Shown here: piece by piece, positions 34,819 to 43,407 of the stretch
Layout of the letters: every line of letters starts with the position of its first letter
Position numbering within the stretch: the first letter of the stretch is position 1
Source: Pedobacter sp. L105
GTDB lineage: Bacteria > Bacteroidota > Bacteroidia > Sphingobacteriales > Sphingobacteriaceae
Assembly (NCBI RefSeq): GCF_009765875.1
Contig: NZ_LMUP01000002.1
Location: 620,001 to 684,000, forward strand
Direction: 5' to 3'
DNA length: 64,000 nt
Translations under genes and position numbers: made by a program
The notes under the pieces: model-generated
What the model was told of the DNA's origin: nothing
Databases searched by the model: none
Seen by the model: only the letters and a program-made list of their open reading frames with translations

Positions 34819-35781
34819 CTATTTAAGGACGATTTCTCTACGCTTTCTTTCAACCGTAACCTTAAACGTACGGCTGATTACCGCTAAAACATTATCCAGA
34901 GATTGATCTTTAAATGTAGTGTTAAGCGGCAAATCATTCAGTTCTTTTCTGCCTAGGACAATTTTACAGTCATAAGCCTCATTAAGAATCTCAACCACAC
35001 GCCAGAGTGGCGTATTATTAGCTACTATTTCTTTACTTCGGTAATAATTATAAAGCTGATCTGGATTATTTTCTTTTTTAAACGATGTTTCATTTTGTTT
35101 AACCAAAACTTTCTCTCCCCGTTTTAGTAAAACCCTGTGTCCATTTCTTGTTACCTGTACAACACCTGTTTCAACAATCACCTCTACATTCCCGTTCTTA
35201 TTCTTTACATTAAAAGATGTTCCTACTACGCAGATACTTGTCCTGCCTGCAGCAATAATGAAAGGCAATTGTTTATTATGGGCAACGTTAAAGAATGCCT
35301 CGCCTTTCGCCAGGATCACACTGCGTTGTTTACCATTAAACCTTTTTGGATATTTTAAAACAGTTGACTTATTTAACGTAACGATAGATCCATCAGAAAG
35401 AGTATCGGCTTTAATTTCTTTATTGGTTGCAAATTGTATTTCTGGCACATTAAACTGATAAAAATAAAACAACCCACATCCCACAAGCAATAAAATAGCC
35501 GCTGCAATTTTGAGCCACGGATTTCTTTGCTGAAGTGAAACTACTTTTGCCCCGCTATTTTTTTGTGCTGCAGCTTTTTCTCTTAGCCTGTGCAGGGACG
35601 CCTGTACGTCTAACGATCCATCAAATTTCAAGTTCAGGCTTGTTTCCCAAATCAACTCGAACTGATTAAACCTTGCATTATTTATTTCACTACGTTTTCT
35701 CCACTCATTGACGAGTTTAGCCTGTTCGGGGGATGTCTCGCCCAAAAGGTAACTGATCAGTATATCATCGTTCATCTCCAT
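34819..35781 (-). CDS. FecR family anti-sigma factor
   Basis: A 320-residue inner-membrane regulator that holds and activates the ECF sigma factor encoded just before it. Residues 1-50 form the cytoplasmic sigma-binding part (ISYLLGETSPEQAKLVNEW), a single membrane helix lies near 88-108 (LKIAAAILLLVGCGLFYF), the FecR domain runs from about 115 to 215 (ATNKEIKADTLSDGSIVTLN), and the last 65 residues are a DUF4974 domain (PLWRVVEILNEAYDCKI). It begins 4 bp after the sigma stop. Confidence 0.92.
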   Translation of the reverse strand: MEMNDDILISYLLGETSPEQAKLVNEWRKRSEINNARFNQFELIWETSLNLKFDGSLDVQASLHRLREKAAAQKNSGAKVVSLQQRNPWLKIAAAILLLVGCGLFYFYQFNVPEIQFATNKEIKADTLSDGSIVTLNKSTVLKYPKRFNGKQRSVILAKGEAFFNVAHNKQLPFIIAAGRTSICVVGTSFNVKNKNGNVEVIVETGVVQVTRNGHRVLLKRGEKVLVKQNETSFKKENNPDQLYNYYRSKEIVANNTPLWRVVEILNEAYDCKIVLGRKELNDLPLNTTFKDQSLDNVLAVISRTFKVTVERKRREIVLK

Positions 35782-35785
35782 AAGA

Positions 35786-36379
35786 TCAGTGTTTAATCAA
35801 GTAAAAAAGACTAAGTAATAATTGCCATACTATGATTGGCAAGTAATCAGCTAGCCTAATACGAAGTTTTTTAAGTGCACGGCTCATTTGCGTTTCTACA
35901 GTTTTTATGGACAGGCCTAATTGATTGGCAATCTCTGCGTATTTCAATTCTTCAAAACGGCTCATCTGGAAAATGGTACGACACTGTTCGGGCAGCTCGC
36001 TAATAGCGTTTTTAAGCTGTTGTTCCAGTTCTTCATACTGAAATTTACCTAATGGCGTTTCTGTTTTACTGTTCATGGTTTTAATGGCTTTGACTTCGAA
36101 AGCACGTTTAACTTTTTGATGTTTAATAAAATTTAAGCATTCATTATTTACGGAACGGTATAAATATGCTTTTAGCGATGTATGAATAGCAATTGGCCCA
36201 TTCTTTTCCAAAAGTTTTAAGAATACCAGATGAACCATCTCCTCAGCCATTATATCGTCATGCAACATTGTAAATGCATATTGAAATAAGGCATGGTAAT
36301 GATCAAGATACATCCTGTCAAACTCTGGTTCATCCAAAATTAAATCTATATTATTCGTATCGGCTCTCGTCGTCTGCAA
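35786..36379 (-). CDS. ECF RNA polymerase sigma factor
   Basis: A 197-residue Bacteroidota-type ECF sigma factor. Region 2 covers about residues 25-95 (HYHALFQYAFTMLHDDIMAE, FLKLLEKNGP); region 4 covers about 125-178 with the helix-turn-helix LKYAEIANQLGLSIKTVETQ. The last 20 residues (LPIIVWQLLLSLFYLIKH) are very hydrophobic. The start given is TTG at 36379; a later ATG (36313) would cut into region 2. A dyad of 9-bp arms sits just upstream. It leads an operon with fecR and the STN protein gene. Confidence 0.9.
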   Translation of the reverse strand: MQTTRADTNNIDLILDEPEFDRMYLDHYHALFQYAFTMLHDDIMAEEMVHLVFLKLLEKNGPIAIHTSLKAYLYRSVNNECLNFIKHQKVKRAFEVKAIKTMNSKTETPLGKFQYEELEQQLKNAISELPEQCRTIFQMSRFEELKYAEIANQLGLSIKTVETQMSRALKKLRIRLADYLPIIVWQLLLSLFYLIKH

Positions 36380-36405
36380 TATTTGGTTGCTTAAATTTAA
36401 ATACT

Positions 36406-36443
36406 TTTTCAGTTATCTGTTCAATAGACAACTGAAAACAGAT
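36406..36443. promoter_or_regulatory. Overlapping dyads before the ECF sigma gene
   Basis: TTTTCAGTT (36406-36414) pairs with AACTGAAAA (36430-36438), and ATCTGTT (36415-36421) pairs with AACAGAT (36437-36443). The site is 27-64 bp upstream of the sigma start, where an operator or autoregulated promoter would be expected. Confidence 0.4.
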
Positions 36444-36611
36444 TTACCCTTACAATAAGTAAAATTAATATTATTTATTTAATAAGTTCTGGAATTTTCG
36501 TTTCAGTTTTAATCAGATTGTTTGACAGTGCTTTTGTAAACTAATCTCAGTATGGGACACATCATGGTTTAAAGGTAGTTTGTTGAGATCATGTCCTATA
36601 CAAACACAGAT

Positions 36612-36659
36612 CAGACTCGGATCAAACTCGGACACCATCCGTTTTTGATCCGTCTTTGA
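36612..36659. repeat. Inverted cluster of TCxxACTCGGA-type 11-mers
   Basis: Two units on the left (CAGACTCGGA, TCAAACTCGGA) are faced by two reverse units on the right (TCCGTTTTTGA, TCCGTCTTTGA). The whole is an imperfect inverted repeat, matching at 16 of 21 paired positions. Confidence 0.5.
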
Positions 36660-36920
36660 CAGTGTTTCTTTTGTATTTGATTTGAGTTTATATCGAACAT
36701 AATACGGGTAATACCCTACCGAACCCAGTAGAAAATAATTTCATTAACAAAATGTGCCAGAGGCATTCTTCAAATGCTATCTTCTCTTGGAAACGAATAA
36801 GGTTGAGTATAAATTTGAGGTAATGATTTATAATCTCAACCGAAAAATCTGGCAGAACATGGGATATACTATGCTGTTTTACTGAAAAAGAAGTAAATTA
36901 GCATTCAGCCAAATGAATCT

Positions 36921-37775
36921 ATGCCTATGAAATTAATTGAATGTCCAAGAGATGCCATGCAGGGAATTCATGATTTTATCCCTACAGCTCTCAAAGCAAA
37001 ATATATCAACCTGCTTTTACAAGTGGGCTTTGACACCATAGATTTTGGAAGTTTTGTTTCACCCAAAGCTATCCCCCAATTGAGTGATACCAAAGAAGTA
37101 TTGGCACAATTGGATTTGAGCAAAACCACCAGTAAACTACTGGCCATAGTAGCCAATCTGCGCGGTGCTGAGGAAGCTATGTTTTTCCCGGAGATCAGTT
37201 ATATCGGATTTCCCTTTTCCATTTCAGAAACTTTCCAGCAGCGGAATACCAATTCCAGTATCAGGGAATCATTAACCACTGTAGAAAAAATGCTGGAATT
37301 ATGTGATCAGCATGGAAAGACTGCTGTTATTTATCTTTCTATGGGTTTTGGAAATCCTTACGGTGATGAATATAATGCGTCTATAGTAGAACAATGGGCA
37401 TCAGTGCTGGTAGAGCGGGGAACAAAAATCCTCTCCCTTTCTGATACTATAGGTGTATCCACGCCAGCGCAAATTGAAGAGCTGTTACCCTTACTGATGA
37501 ATAGCTTTCCTGAAACAGAGATTGGTTTACATTTACACAGCAACCCGGATACCCGCAGGGAAAAAATCGAGGCCGCATATAACGCTGGATGTAAACGATT
37601 TGACAGCGCCTTAAAAGGATTTGGTGGCTGCCCAATGGCAATGGATAGCCTGACGGGTAATATGGCCACAGAAGAGCTGATTAACTATCTGGAGCAACAG
37701 GGAGAAAGCTTATCTCTCAACAAGGGCAAATGGTTACAGGCAATGCTGTTCTCCGAAGAGGTCTTTAAATCTTAA
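36921..37775 (+). CDS. Hydroxymethylglutaryl-CoA lyase
   Basis: Splits HMG-CoA into acetoacetate and acetyl-CoA at the end of leucine breakdown. The 284-residue TIM-barrel shows LIECPRDAMQG with the metal-binding Asp of the family, IDFGSFVSPKAIPQ, IGLHLHSNPD with the two His ligands, and FDSALKGFGGCPMA with the active-site Cys loop. The family usually reads EVGPRDGLQNE at the start, so the ECPRDAMQG form is a variant. It is convergent with the GNAT gene and overlaps it by 11 bp at the 3' ends. ATG at 36927 is an alternative start. Confidence 0.9.
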   Translation: MPMKLIECPRDAMQGIHDFIPTALKAKYINLLLQVGFDTIDFGSFVSPKAIPQLSDTKEVLAQLDLSKTTSKLLAIVANLRGAEEAMFFPEISYIGFPFSISETFQQRNTNSSIRESLTTVEKMLELCDQHGKTAVIYLSMGFGNPYGDEYNASIVEQWASVLVERGTKILSLSDTIGVSTPAQIEELLPLLMNSFPETEIGLHLHSNPDTRREKIEAAYNAGCKRFDSALKGFGGCPMAMDSLTGNMATEELINYLEQQGESLSLNKGKWLQAMLFSEEVFKS

Positions 37776-38187
37776 CCATTTTGAAGTGCTGAATACCGGC
37801 TTCTTCAAATTGTTCACCTTCTACAGCGAATCCGAATTTAGCATACAAACCTACGGCGTCGCTTTGTGCATTTAAATAAATAACTTCTGCATTATCGGGT
37901 ATATCATCCAATACCGCAGCAACCAGAGCCTGGCCCACCCTTTTCCCGCGAAATTCTTTCAGTACAGCAAAACGCTCCAGCTTATATCCTTTATCAGTTT
38001 TACGGTAGCGACAGGCACCACAGGGCTGATTATCCAGTAATGCCAGGAAATGAACAGAGACTTCTTCATTCTCTAACTCCAGCTCAGGGGCAACTCTCTG
38101 CTCTTCCACGAAAACTTTTCTGCGGATCACAAATGCGCTTTCCATTTCTTCCTGAGTTCTGATCTTGATTACCTGAAGTAGTTCCAT
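37765..38187 (-). CDS. GNAT family N-acetyltransferase
   Basis: A 140-residue acetyl-CoA-dependent transferase. The motif A region reads LERFAVLKEFRGKRVGQALV, including the RGKRVGQA pyrophosphate loop, and motif B gives VIYLNAQSDAVGLYAKFGF. The overall sequence is close to the ElaA/YjcF type of GNAT. It begins 5 bp after the iron-permease-like gene on the same strand. The acceptor is unknown. Confidence 0.9.
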   Translation of the reverse strand: MELLQVIKIRTQEEMESAFVIRRKVFVEEQRVAPELELENEEVSVHFLALLDNQPCGACRYRKTDKGYKLERFAVLKEFRGKRVGQALVAAVLDDIPDNAEVIYLNAQSDAVGLYAKFGFAVEGEQFEEAGIQHFKMVKI

Positions 38188-38192
38188 GGTCC

Positions 38193-38666
38193 TTATTTTA
38201 ATGGTTTAGGTCTATAGGTGTGCCTTGCCTTAAGCTGGTTTGCTTCTTCGGCAGCATCTATAGAATGAGAACAATGAATATCGGTTTCTTGTTTTGATAA
38301 TGCCGACAAGGTCACGTAAAATTTATGCAGCTGGTCCAACTCCTTTTCTGTCAGGTCTTCGATATCTACCATCCTGTTACTTGCCCTTTCATGAGCAGCG
38401 ATCAATTCATTTAGTTTAAGCTGTATGGCTTTGCCATCTTTATTCTGGGATTTCTGAATCAGGAAAACCATCAGGAAGGTGATAATGGTAGTTCCGGTAT
38501 TGATCACCAGCTGCCAGGTTTCTGAATATTTAAAAACTGGTCCGGTAACGCCCCAGATGATCACAGTTAATAAAGCAATAATAAAAGCCGTTGAGCTTCC
38601 CGTAAATTTTGTGGCTGCATTTGAAAAAATTTCAAAGAAATTCTTTTTGTCTCCCGATGTGCTCAT
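38193..38666 (-). CDS. Low-affinity iron permease family protein
   Basis: A 157-residue membrane protein of the family named after yeast Fet4 (low-affinity iron permease). The N-terminal half has two helices (STAFIIALLTVIIWGVTGP and the TWQLVINTGTTIITFLMVFL stretch) followed by the family's IQKSQNKDGKAIQLKLNELI motif. The C-terminal half is soluble, with DLTEKELDQLHKFY. Bacterial members are much shorter than Fet4, and metal transport by them is not established. It is the first gene of a unit with the GNAT gene. Confidence 0.85.
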   Translation of the reverse strand: MSTSGDKKNFFEIFSNAATKFTGSSTAFIIALLTVIIWGVTGPVFKYSETWQLVINTGTTIITFLMVFLIQKSQNKDGKAIQLKLNELIAAHERASNRMVDIEDLTEKELDQLHKFYVTLSALSKQETDIHCSHSIDAAEEANQLKARHTYRPKPLK

Positions 38667-38718
38667 AGCTATTTTTTTGCAAGTAAAGTTGAGGATTAAA
38701 ACGGATTAAATATCCACA

Positions 38719-41049
38719 TTAGTTTTTTTTAATGTAGGTGTTAAAATATCCGCATTCCTTTAAAATTTCCTGATAATACTGGGTTTTCTGATAGCTGTTT
38801 TTTAGCTCAGCGAAATATTTGCCGGAGGGGATGTCCTTAAAATCAAAATCCCAGTAATACTTGTGTTGATTGGCTTTATCATTATAGGCCGCATTGTAGA
38901 TATCATTCCGCTCACATTTCGCAGCCATAAATGTACACCTCGCTTTTTGCTCTTTAGTTTTAGCATAAAGCCTCGCCCTCAGATAGTATTTTTCAGCTAA
39001 CTTAGCAGAGGTGAAAGTAGGCCTGAACACTTCAGGAATATCTAAAGGAGAGGTAGCATCCTGGCCTGTAATCTCAGATTGATAAAAAGTACGTGCATTA
39101 CCATAATGGGTAATATTATAATAAGCATCTGCCAATAAGAAAGTGTTGACGTAAGTATTCTTTCCTGCTGCGATCTCCGTTTTTAAAATTTTGATCTCAT
39201 TTAGAAAACTTAAGGGTGTGTATTTCTTTTTCTGAACGGCTTCAAAATCACAATCGTGACAATCATTGATATGGATGCTAAAGGGGTTACCTAACAATTG
39301 GGCCTGGGCATTTTTGCCAGATTTACTCATCAGTAGAATCGCCTGATCTATTTTCTCCTGGTATACCAGCATTAACGCCTGGTGGTAATACAAATCTTCT
39401 ATGGTAAGGTGGTAATACCGCAGCATAGCTACCTCAAATGGCGTCTTTTCCCTTTTACTGAGCAGTGCTTTCAGCGATTCTATATTTTCATTATGGGTAT
39501 AAAATTCCGTTTTGGAATCGAAACAGTTTGATTTCAGCAGTTCACCCTGTTTTTTGTATAACGCTCCCAATAAACTTATGCTTTGCGTTACCGCCCTGTT
39601 ATATCGTAAGTTTGGAATGGTATCTTTACCATCTCTAAGATTGGCCAGCCAGGTAATAGGCTCTACCATTTCGCTTTCGGCTTTAGCGTTAATGGTCTTT
39701 AAACGGGAAAGGTATAGTGTCCAGTCCAGTATTTTGTATTGCGCAATGATCAGCTTATCATTTTTAGGAAGTTGTATCTTTGCTTTAGTATAAAAGCTTT
39801 CTGCGGCCCCGTCATTACCATTGAGGTAATTTAAATAACCTGCAGCAAGGTTCCAGAAGCAGGGTTTCGCCGTATTATTATTCCTGGCAATACGGCCCAC
39901 CAGGGTGGCATTATTGGTCAGAATAGTCTTTTCTGCCTTACTTGCAGAGTCGCTCACTATGCTAACCAGATTACTTGTCCCGCTGTAAGAGGAGATTTCC
40001 GTCATATTAATTAAACGGCTCAGTAGAAGTTCCAATTTTTCGGATTGAGGGTCAATTGCGTAGATCTCTTCTATTGCCCTGGCTTCATCCCCCGCTAACC
40101 CAAGCATCTGCCAGAGGGTAGCCTTTTCCTCTTTTGTTTTAGCAAGGGAAAGGCTTTTGTTCCAATCGTCCTCATTTTGAGGATGGAAACTCCACTTACT
40201 TGGGATTTTCATTGTTGAGGAAAAGTTATAACATAAGCTATACAGGTAATTTGCTTCCGAGTAATCCTTTTGGTTAAAATAGTGCCCTGCCAGATAACCC
40301 AACGTCCGGTAATAAGTCATGTTCTTTGGAAATGCAGACCCATACTTTTTAAAAAGTGAGGGGATTTCTTCGCTGTTATTTTCGGATCCAGCACTCCGCT
40401 CTTTAAAATACTGGTAACGAATAGCTTGAAACCAAAGTCTTTCCTTAATATAAGGGTCTTTACTTTTGTCCAGGGCTTTAAATAGCTCAGCGCCAAGCAG
40501 AACATCAGGCAGGTGAGCCGGCACTTTTTCATCCCAGCTATATCTAACCTCATTAACAGTAAAAGATTCGCACTTTTTTGCAAGGATAAGATAACTTAAA
40601 AAGTTATCCAGCCGGCGCTTATCCAGCTTAATCTGTTTAAGGTCGGTTAAACCCGGGGACAGACTACCCAATTTGCCATTTCTATAATCAGATACAGAAT
40701 CCAGCCCTGTGAGCGTAGTATTAAATAATAGTGCTTTCAGTGACTTCTGATCAATTTTATGGTTCAGATAATCATCCCATTCTGATAAAACCAGGCCATT
40801 AAACCTGGTATTACTATCATCGTCGGCATCACCATAGTAACTTGTGGAGCTGGTATAGAAAAAAGGTGAATACTGGTGGTCTACGAAGGCTTCAGGACTA
40901 AAATTAGAGTAACTGCCGTCATCGTAATCGCCGTCTGCACATGCCCATACGATACCGCCGGTAACCAGTATACAAATGCTAAAAATGAGCAGAAACTTCC
41001 ATGATAACTTTAGGGGTAAACGATGAAAGATTAACTGATGATATTTCAT
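38719..41049 (-). CDS. Exported helical-repeat protein, unknown function
   Basis: A 776-residue protein I do not recognise. The N-terminus has a hydrophobic helix (KFLLIFSICILVTGGIVWAC) with a possible lipobox ending VWAC, then an acidic GDYDDGSYS stretch. The body is nearly all helical, with TPR-like pairs such as YSEANYLYSLCYNF and YYHQALMLVYQEKIDQAILL. It begins 71 bp inside the 3' end of the upstream lipoprotein gene, so the two are almost surely translated from one message and may act together at the cell envelope. Confidence 0.7.
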   Translation of the reverse strand: MKYHQLIFHRLPLKLSWKFLLIFSICILVTGGIVWACADGDYDDGSYSNFSPEAFVDHQYSPFFYTSSTSYYGDADDDSNTRFNGLVLSEWDDYLNHKIDQKSLKALLFNTTLTGLDSVSDYRNGKLGSLSPGLTDLKQIKLDKRRLDNFLSYLILAKKCESFTVNEVRYSWDEKVPAHLPDVLLGAELFKALDKSKDPYIKERLWFQAIRYQYFKERSAGSENNSEEIPSLFKKYGSAFPKNMTYYRTLGYLAGHYFNQKDYSEANYLYSLCYNFSSTMKIPSKWSFHPQNEDDWNKSLSLAKTKEEKATLWQMLGLAGDEARAIEEIYAIDPQSEKLELLLSRLINMTEISSYSGTSNLVSIVSDSASKAEKTILTNNATLVGRIARNNNTAKPCFWNLAAGYLNYLNGNDGAAESFYTKAKIQLPKNDKLIIAQYKILDWTLYLSRLKTINAKAESEMVEPITWLANLRDGKDTIPNLRYNRAVTQSISLLGALYKKQGELLKSNCFDSKTEFYTHNENIESLKALLSKREKTPFEVAMLRYYHLTIEDLYYHQALMLVYQEKIDQAILLMSKSGKNAQAQLLGNPFSIHINDCHDCDFEAVQKKKYTPLSFLNEIKILKTEIAAGKNTYVNTFLLADAYYNITHYGNARTFYQSEITGQDATSPLDIPEVFRPTFTSAKLAEKYYLRARLYAKTKEQKARCTFMAAKCERNDIYNAAYNDKANQHKYYWDFDFKDIPSGKYFAELKNSYQKTQYYQEILKECGYFNTYIKKN

Positions 41050-42016
41050 AATAAATAATATTTCTGTTATTTAACGGTGGAAGGTATTCAGATAACTGTT
41101 TTGCAGCGGCATTCAAATGCCCGGCATCAACATCTTCTATTTTGAATACATCCTGCGCCATAATATAAATTCCGTCCAGATAAAAGCTCTTTTTTGCACG
41201 GTAGCCAATACTGTTGCCCAATACTTCAAAATTGCTGTTCCTGATCAGTTCTTTACGGTCAATTTGTCCGTATATCTGTATGATCTTTCCTGCCCTGATC
41301 TGAACAGCCCATGAAAACAGCGGCAATGCAACAGATAAAGGTAAAGGGTAATGTGTTAAAGAAGAAATATATTTTTCTGCGTCCCCGGCATTATAAATTG
41401 AATTTGGCGATGTTAAGCCTGCTGATAGTTTCCCCATATTATAAAACATGAGTACTCCCTGGTCTACTGGCGGAATTCCTGTCTGCTCAGGGTATTTTAC
41501 CTGGTGCAGGCGAATAGTAGCTTCCAGCTGATGATGGTTATATCTTTTAAGTGCTTTCAAAAAACTGAAATAGCTAGTCCTTGTTCCGGTAGTCCAGTCG
41601 CAGTCTATTTGTATACTTTTATAGCTTATTTGATATTTTTCCGCCAGCCGGTTAATTAACTGGTTTACTTTTAGTGCAAGGCTATCTGTCTGGGCCGGAC
41701 TTGTATGTGTGAATGTTTTATTGGTGATATATACTACAGGAAATATCGTGAGCCCTTTAATATTCTGTTTTACTGTCAAAATAGCATTTGGAACGGCCTG
41801 ATGATGATGATCGTCCCAGATCACATCGAAAAAACGAAGATAAATCCGGTTAGAAGCTGTGCCTTTTAAAAAATCTTCTTGCTGATGACTGAGTGCGAAG
41901 GATGTTTTCCAGTAATAAAATGCCGTTTGATGATGGTGTTTCTCTTTACATCCCATCATCAGGAAGAAAAAGATTCCGGCAAGGGTATAGCGTAGCCCTT
42001 TATATTTATACCACAT
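40979..42016 (-). CDS. Lipoprotein, possible glycoside-hydrolase-like TIM barrel
   Basis: A 345-residue lipoprotein: signal sequence with lipobox FLMMGC, then a His-rich linker. The fold looks like a TIM barrel, with spaced beta-strands: RIYLRFFDVIWD, GLTIFPVVYIT, SIQIDCDWTTGT, LEATIRLHQV, GVLMFYNMGKL and LPLSVALPLFSW. The IDCDWT motif recalls DUF3142-like proteins related to glycoside hydrolases, but this is a weak call. Its 3' end overlaps the start of the 776-residue gene by 71 bp, giving a two-gene unit. Confidence 0.65.
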   Translation of the reverse strand: MWYKYKGLRYTLAGIFFFLMMGCKEKHHHQTAFYYWKTSFALSHQQEDFLKGTASNRIYLRFFDVIWDDHHHQAVPNAILTVKQNIKGLTIFPVVYITNKTFTHTSPAQTDSLALKVNQLINRLAEKYQISYKSIQIDCDWTTGTRTSYFSFLKALKRYNHHQLEATIRLHQVKYPEQTGIPPVDQGVLMFYNMGKLSAGLTSPNSIYNAGDAEKYISSLTHYPLPLSVALPLFSWAVQIRAGKIIQIYGQIDRKELIRNSNFEVLGNSIGYRAKKSFYLDGIYIMAQDVFKIEDVDAGHLNAAAKQLSEYLPPLNNRNIIYYEISSVNLSSFTPKVIMEVSAHF

Positions 42017-42042
42017 GATCTATTTTTAGACAGACATATAAA

Positions 42043-42071
42043 AGGCGCTTTCCGAAATAGGAAAACGCCTT
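42043..42071 (-). terminator. Hairpin after fbaA
   Basis: AAGGCGCTTTCC and GGAAAACGCCTT pair over 12 positions with one mismatch. On the minus strand it lies about 20 bp after the aldolase stop, with only a weak T-rich tail. Confidence 0.6.
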
Positions 42072-42090
42072 CTAAATATGATATTTTTAA

Positions 42091-43170
42091 TTATAATTTA
42101 TCGCTTGCGTTTTTGCAGTTTAAATCTTCAAAAGCCTGAGTTAAACGTTTAACAAAAGTTTCTTCTCCTTTACGTAACCATACACGGGGATCATAATATT
42201 TTTTGTTTGGTTTATCTTCGCCATCAGGATTTCCAATCTGGCCCTGAAGGTATGCTTCGTTTGCTTTATAATAATCCAGGATACCTTCCCATAATGCCCA
42301 TTGCATATCAGTATCAATGTTCATTTTGATCGCTCCATAAGAAATAGCTTCTCTGATTTCTTCCTGAGAAGAACCCGATCCGCCATGGAATACAAAGTTG
42401 ATTGGTTTTGCGTCAGTCAGGTTGAATTTTTCTTTCACAAATTCCTGAGAGTTGTGAAGGATTACAGGCTGTAATTTAACGTTACCTGGTTTATATACAC
42501 CATGAACATTACCAAAAGCTGCAGCGATAGTGAATTTATCACTTACTTTACTCAATTCTTCATAAGCATAAGCTACTTCAGAAGGCTGGGTATATAATTT
42601 AGAGCTATCTACATCACTGTTGTCAACTCCGTCTTCTTCACCACCTGTTACACCTAATTCAATCTCGATCGTCATACCTAATTTAGCCATGCGTGCTAAA
42701 TATTTAGCGGAGATCTCCATGTTTTCTTCGATTGGCTCTTCAGAAAGGTCGAGCATATGTGAAGAGAATAATGGTTTACCATATTCAGCGAAGAATTTTT
42801 CTCCGTGATCTAAAAGACCATCGATCCATGGCAATAATTTTTTAGCAGCATGGTCTGTATGTAATACTACAGCAACACCGTAGTGCTCTGCTAACAAATG
42901 AACATGTTTTGCTGCAGATACTGCACCAAGCACACATGCATTCAGGTTATCATTATTTAAGGTTTTACCCGCATAAAATTGCGCGCCACCATTAGACAAC
43001 TGGATCATTACTGGTGAATTCACCGCTTTAGCAGTTTCCATAACTGCATTGATCGTATTTGTACCGGTTACATTCACTGCAGGTAATGCAAACTGATGTT
43101 TTTTAGCCTGTTCAAATAATTCCTGAAGGGCATCTCCGTAAATTACGCCTTTATAGCCTTTTAAACTCAT
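42091..43170 (-). CDS. fbaA: Class II fructose-bisphosphate aldolase
   Basis: A zinc enzyme of glycolysis and gluconeogenesis, splitting fructose 1,6-bisphosphate. Starting at ATG 43170 it has 359 residues, as in E. coli FbaA. Metal and phosphate motifs are present: VVLHTDHAAKK, MTIEIELGVTGGEEDGVDN, FGNVHGVYKPGNV, FVFHGGSGSS and IKMNIDTDMQWA. The long form places it in class IIA. An in-frame codon 51 bp upstream was rejected because the extra residues are not like the family. It is divergent from accD. Confidence 0.95.
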   Translation of the reverse strand: MSLKGYKGVIYGDALQELFEQAKKHQFALPAVNVTGTNTINAVMETAKAVNSPVMIQLSNGGAQFYAGKTLNNDNLNACVLGAVSAAKHVHLLAEHYGVAVVLHTDHAAKKLLPWIDGLLDHGEKFFAEYGKPLFSSHMLDLSEEPIEENMEISAKYLARMAKLGMTIEIELGVTGGEEDGVDNSDVDSSKLYTQPSEVAYAYEELSKVSDKFTIAAAFGNVHGVYKPGNVKLQPVILHNSQEFVKEKFNLTDAKPINFVFHGGSGSSQEEIREAISYGAIKMNIDTDMQWALWEGILDYYKANEAYLQGQIGNPDGEDKPNKKYYDPRVWLRKGEETFVKRLTQAFEDLNCKNASDKL

Positions 43171-43375
43171 TGTTATTAGATTTTTATACGCCGAAGTTAT
43201 GAAAAATATCAGGCCGCACAAATCTACAGGACATTATTTTCATATCCTGTATCCTACCAATATCACTGATGAAGCTATCTAAGTCATATCTGTCGCTTTT
43301 TATTAGTTATAACACGGTTAACGTTTTAGCGAAAGTTATGCTCAATCTAAGTCAAACTCTTCTAATTTTTTTTCG

Positions 43376-43383
43376 TTTCTTTG
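43376..43383 (+). promoter_or_regulatory. Probable -7 box (TTTCTTTG) for accD
   Basis: TTTCTTTG differs from TAnnTTTG in one position and lies 24 bp before the accD ATG at 43408, the same place as boxes seen before other core genes here. Confidence 0.35.
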
Positions 43384-43407
43384 TAATCGCATTTTTCAAC
43401 GAATAAC

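Larger units (their letters stand above)
36380..36920. other. 541-bp divergent gap upstream of the ECF operon
   Basis: No gene is seen. Near the sigma gene there are two overlapping dyads (36406-36443). At 36612-36659 lies a cluster of related 11-mers arranged head to head. The remaining 260 bases before the lyase gene are AT-rich with nothing recognisable. Confidence 0.55.

Noticed and set aside
43171..43221. Earlier start for fbaA
   Set aside because: The added hydrophobic residues are not seen in class II aldolases; the ATG at 43170 gives 359 residues.
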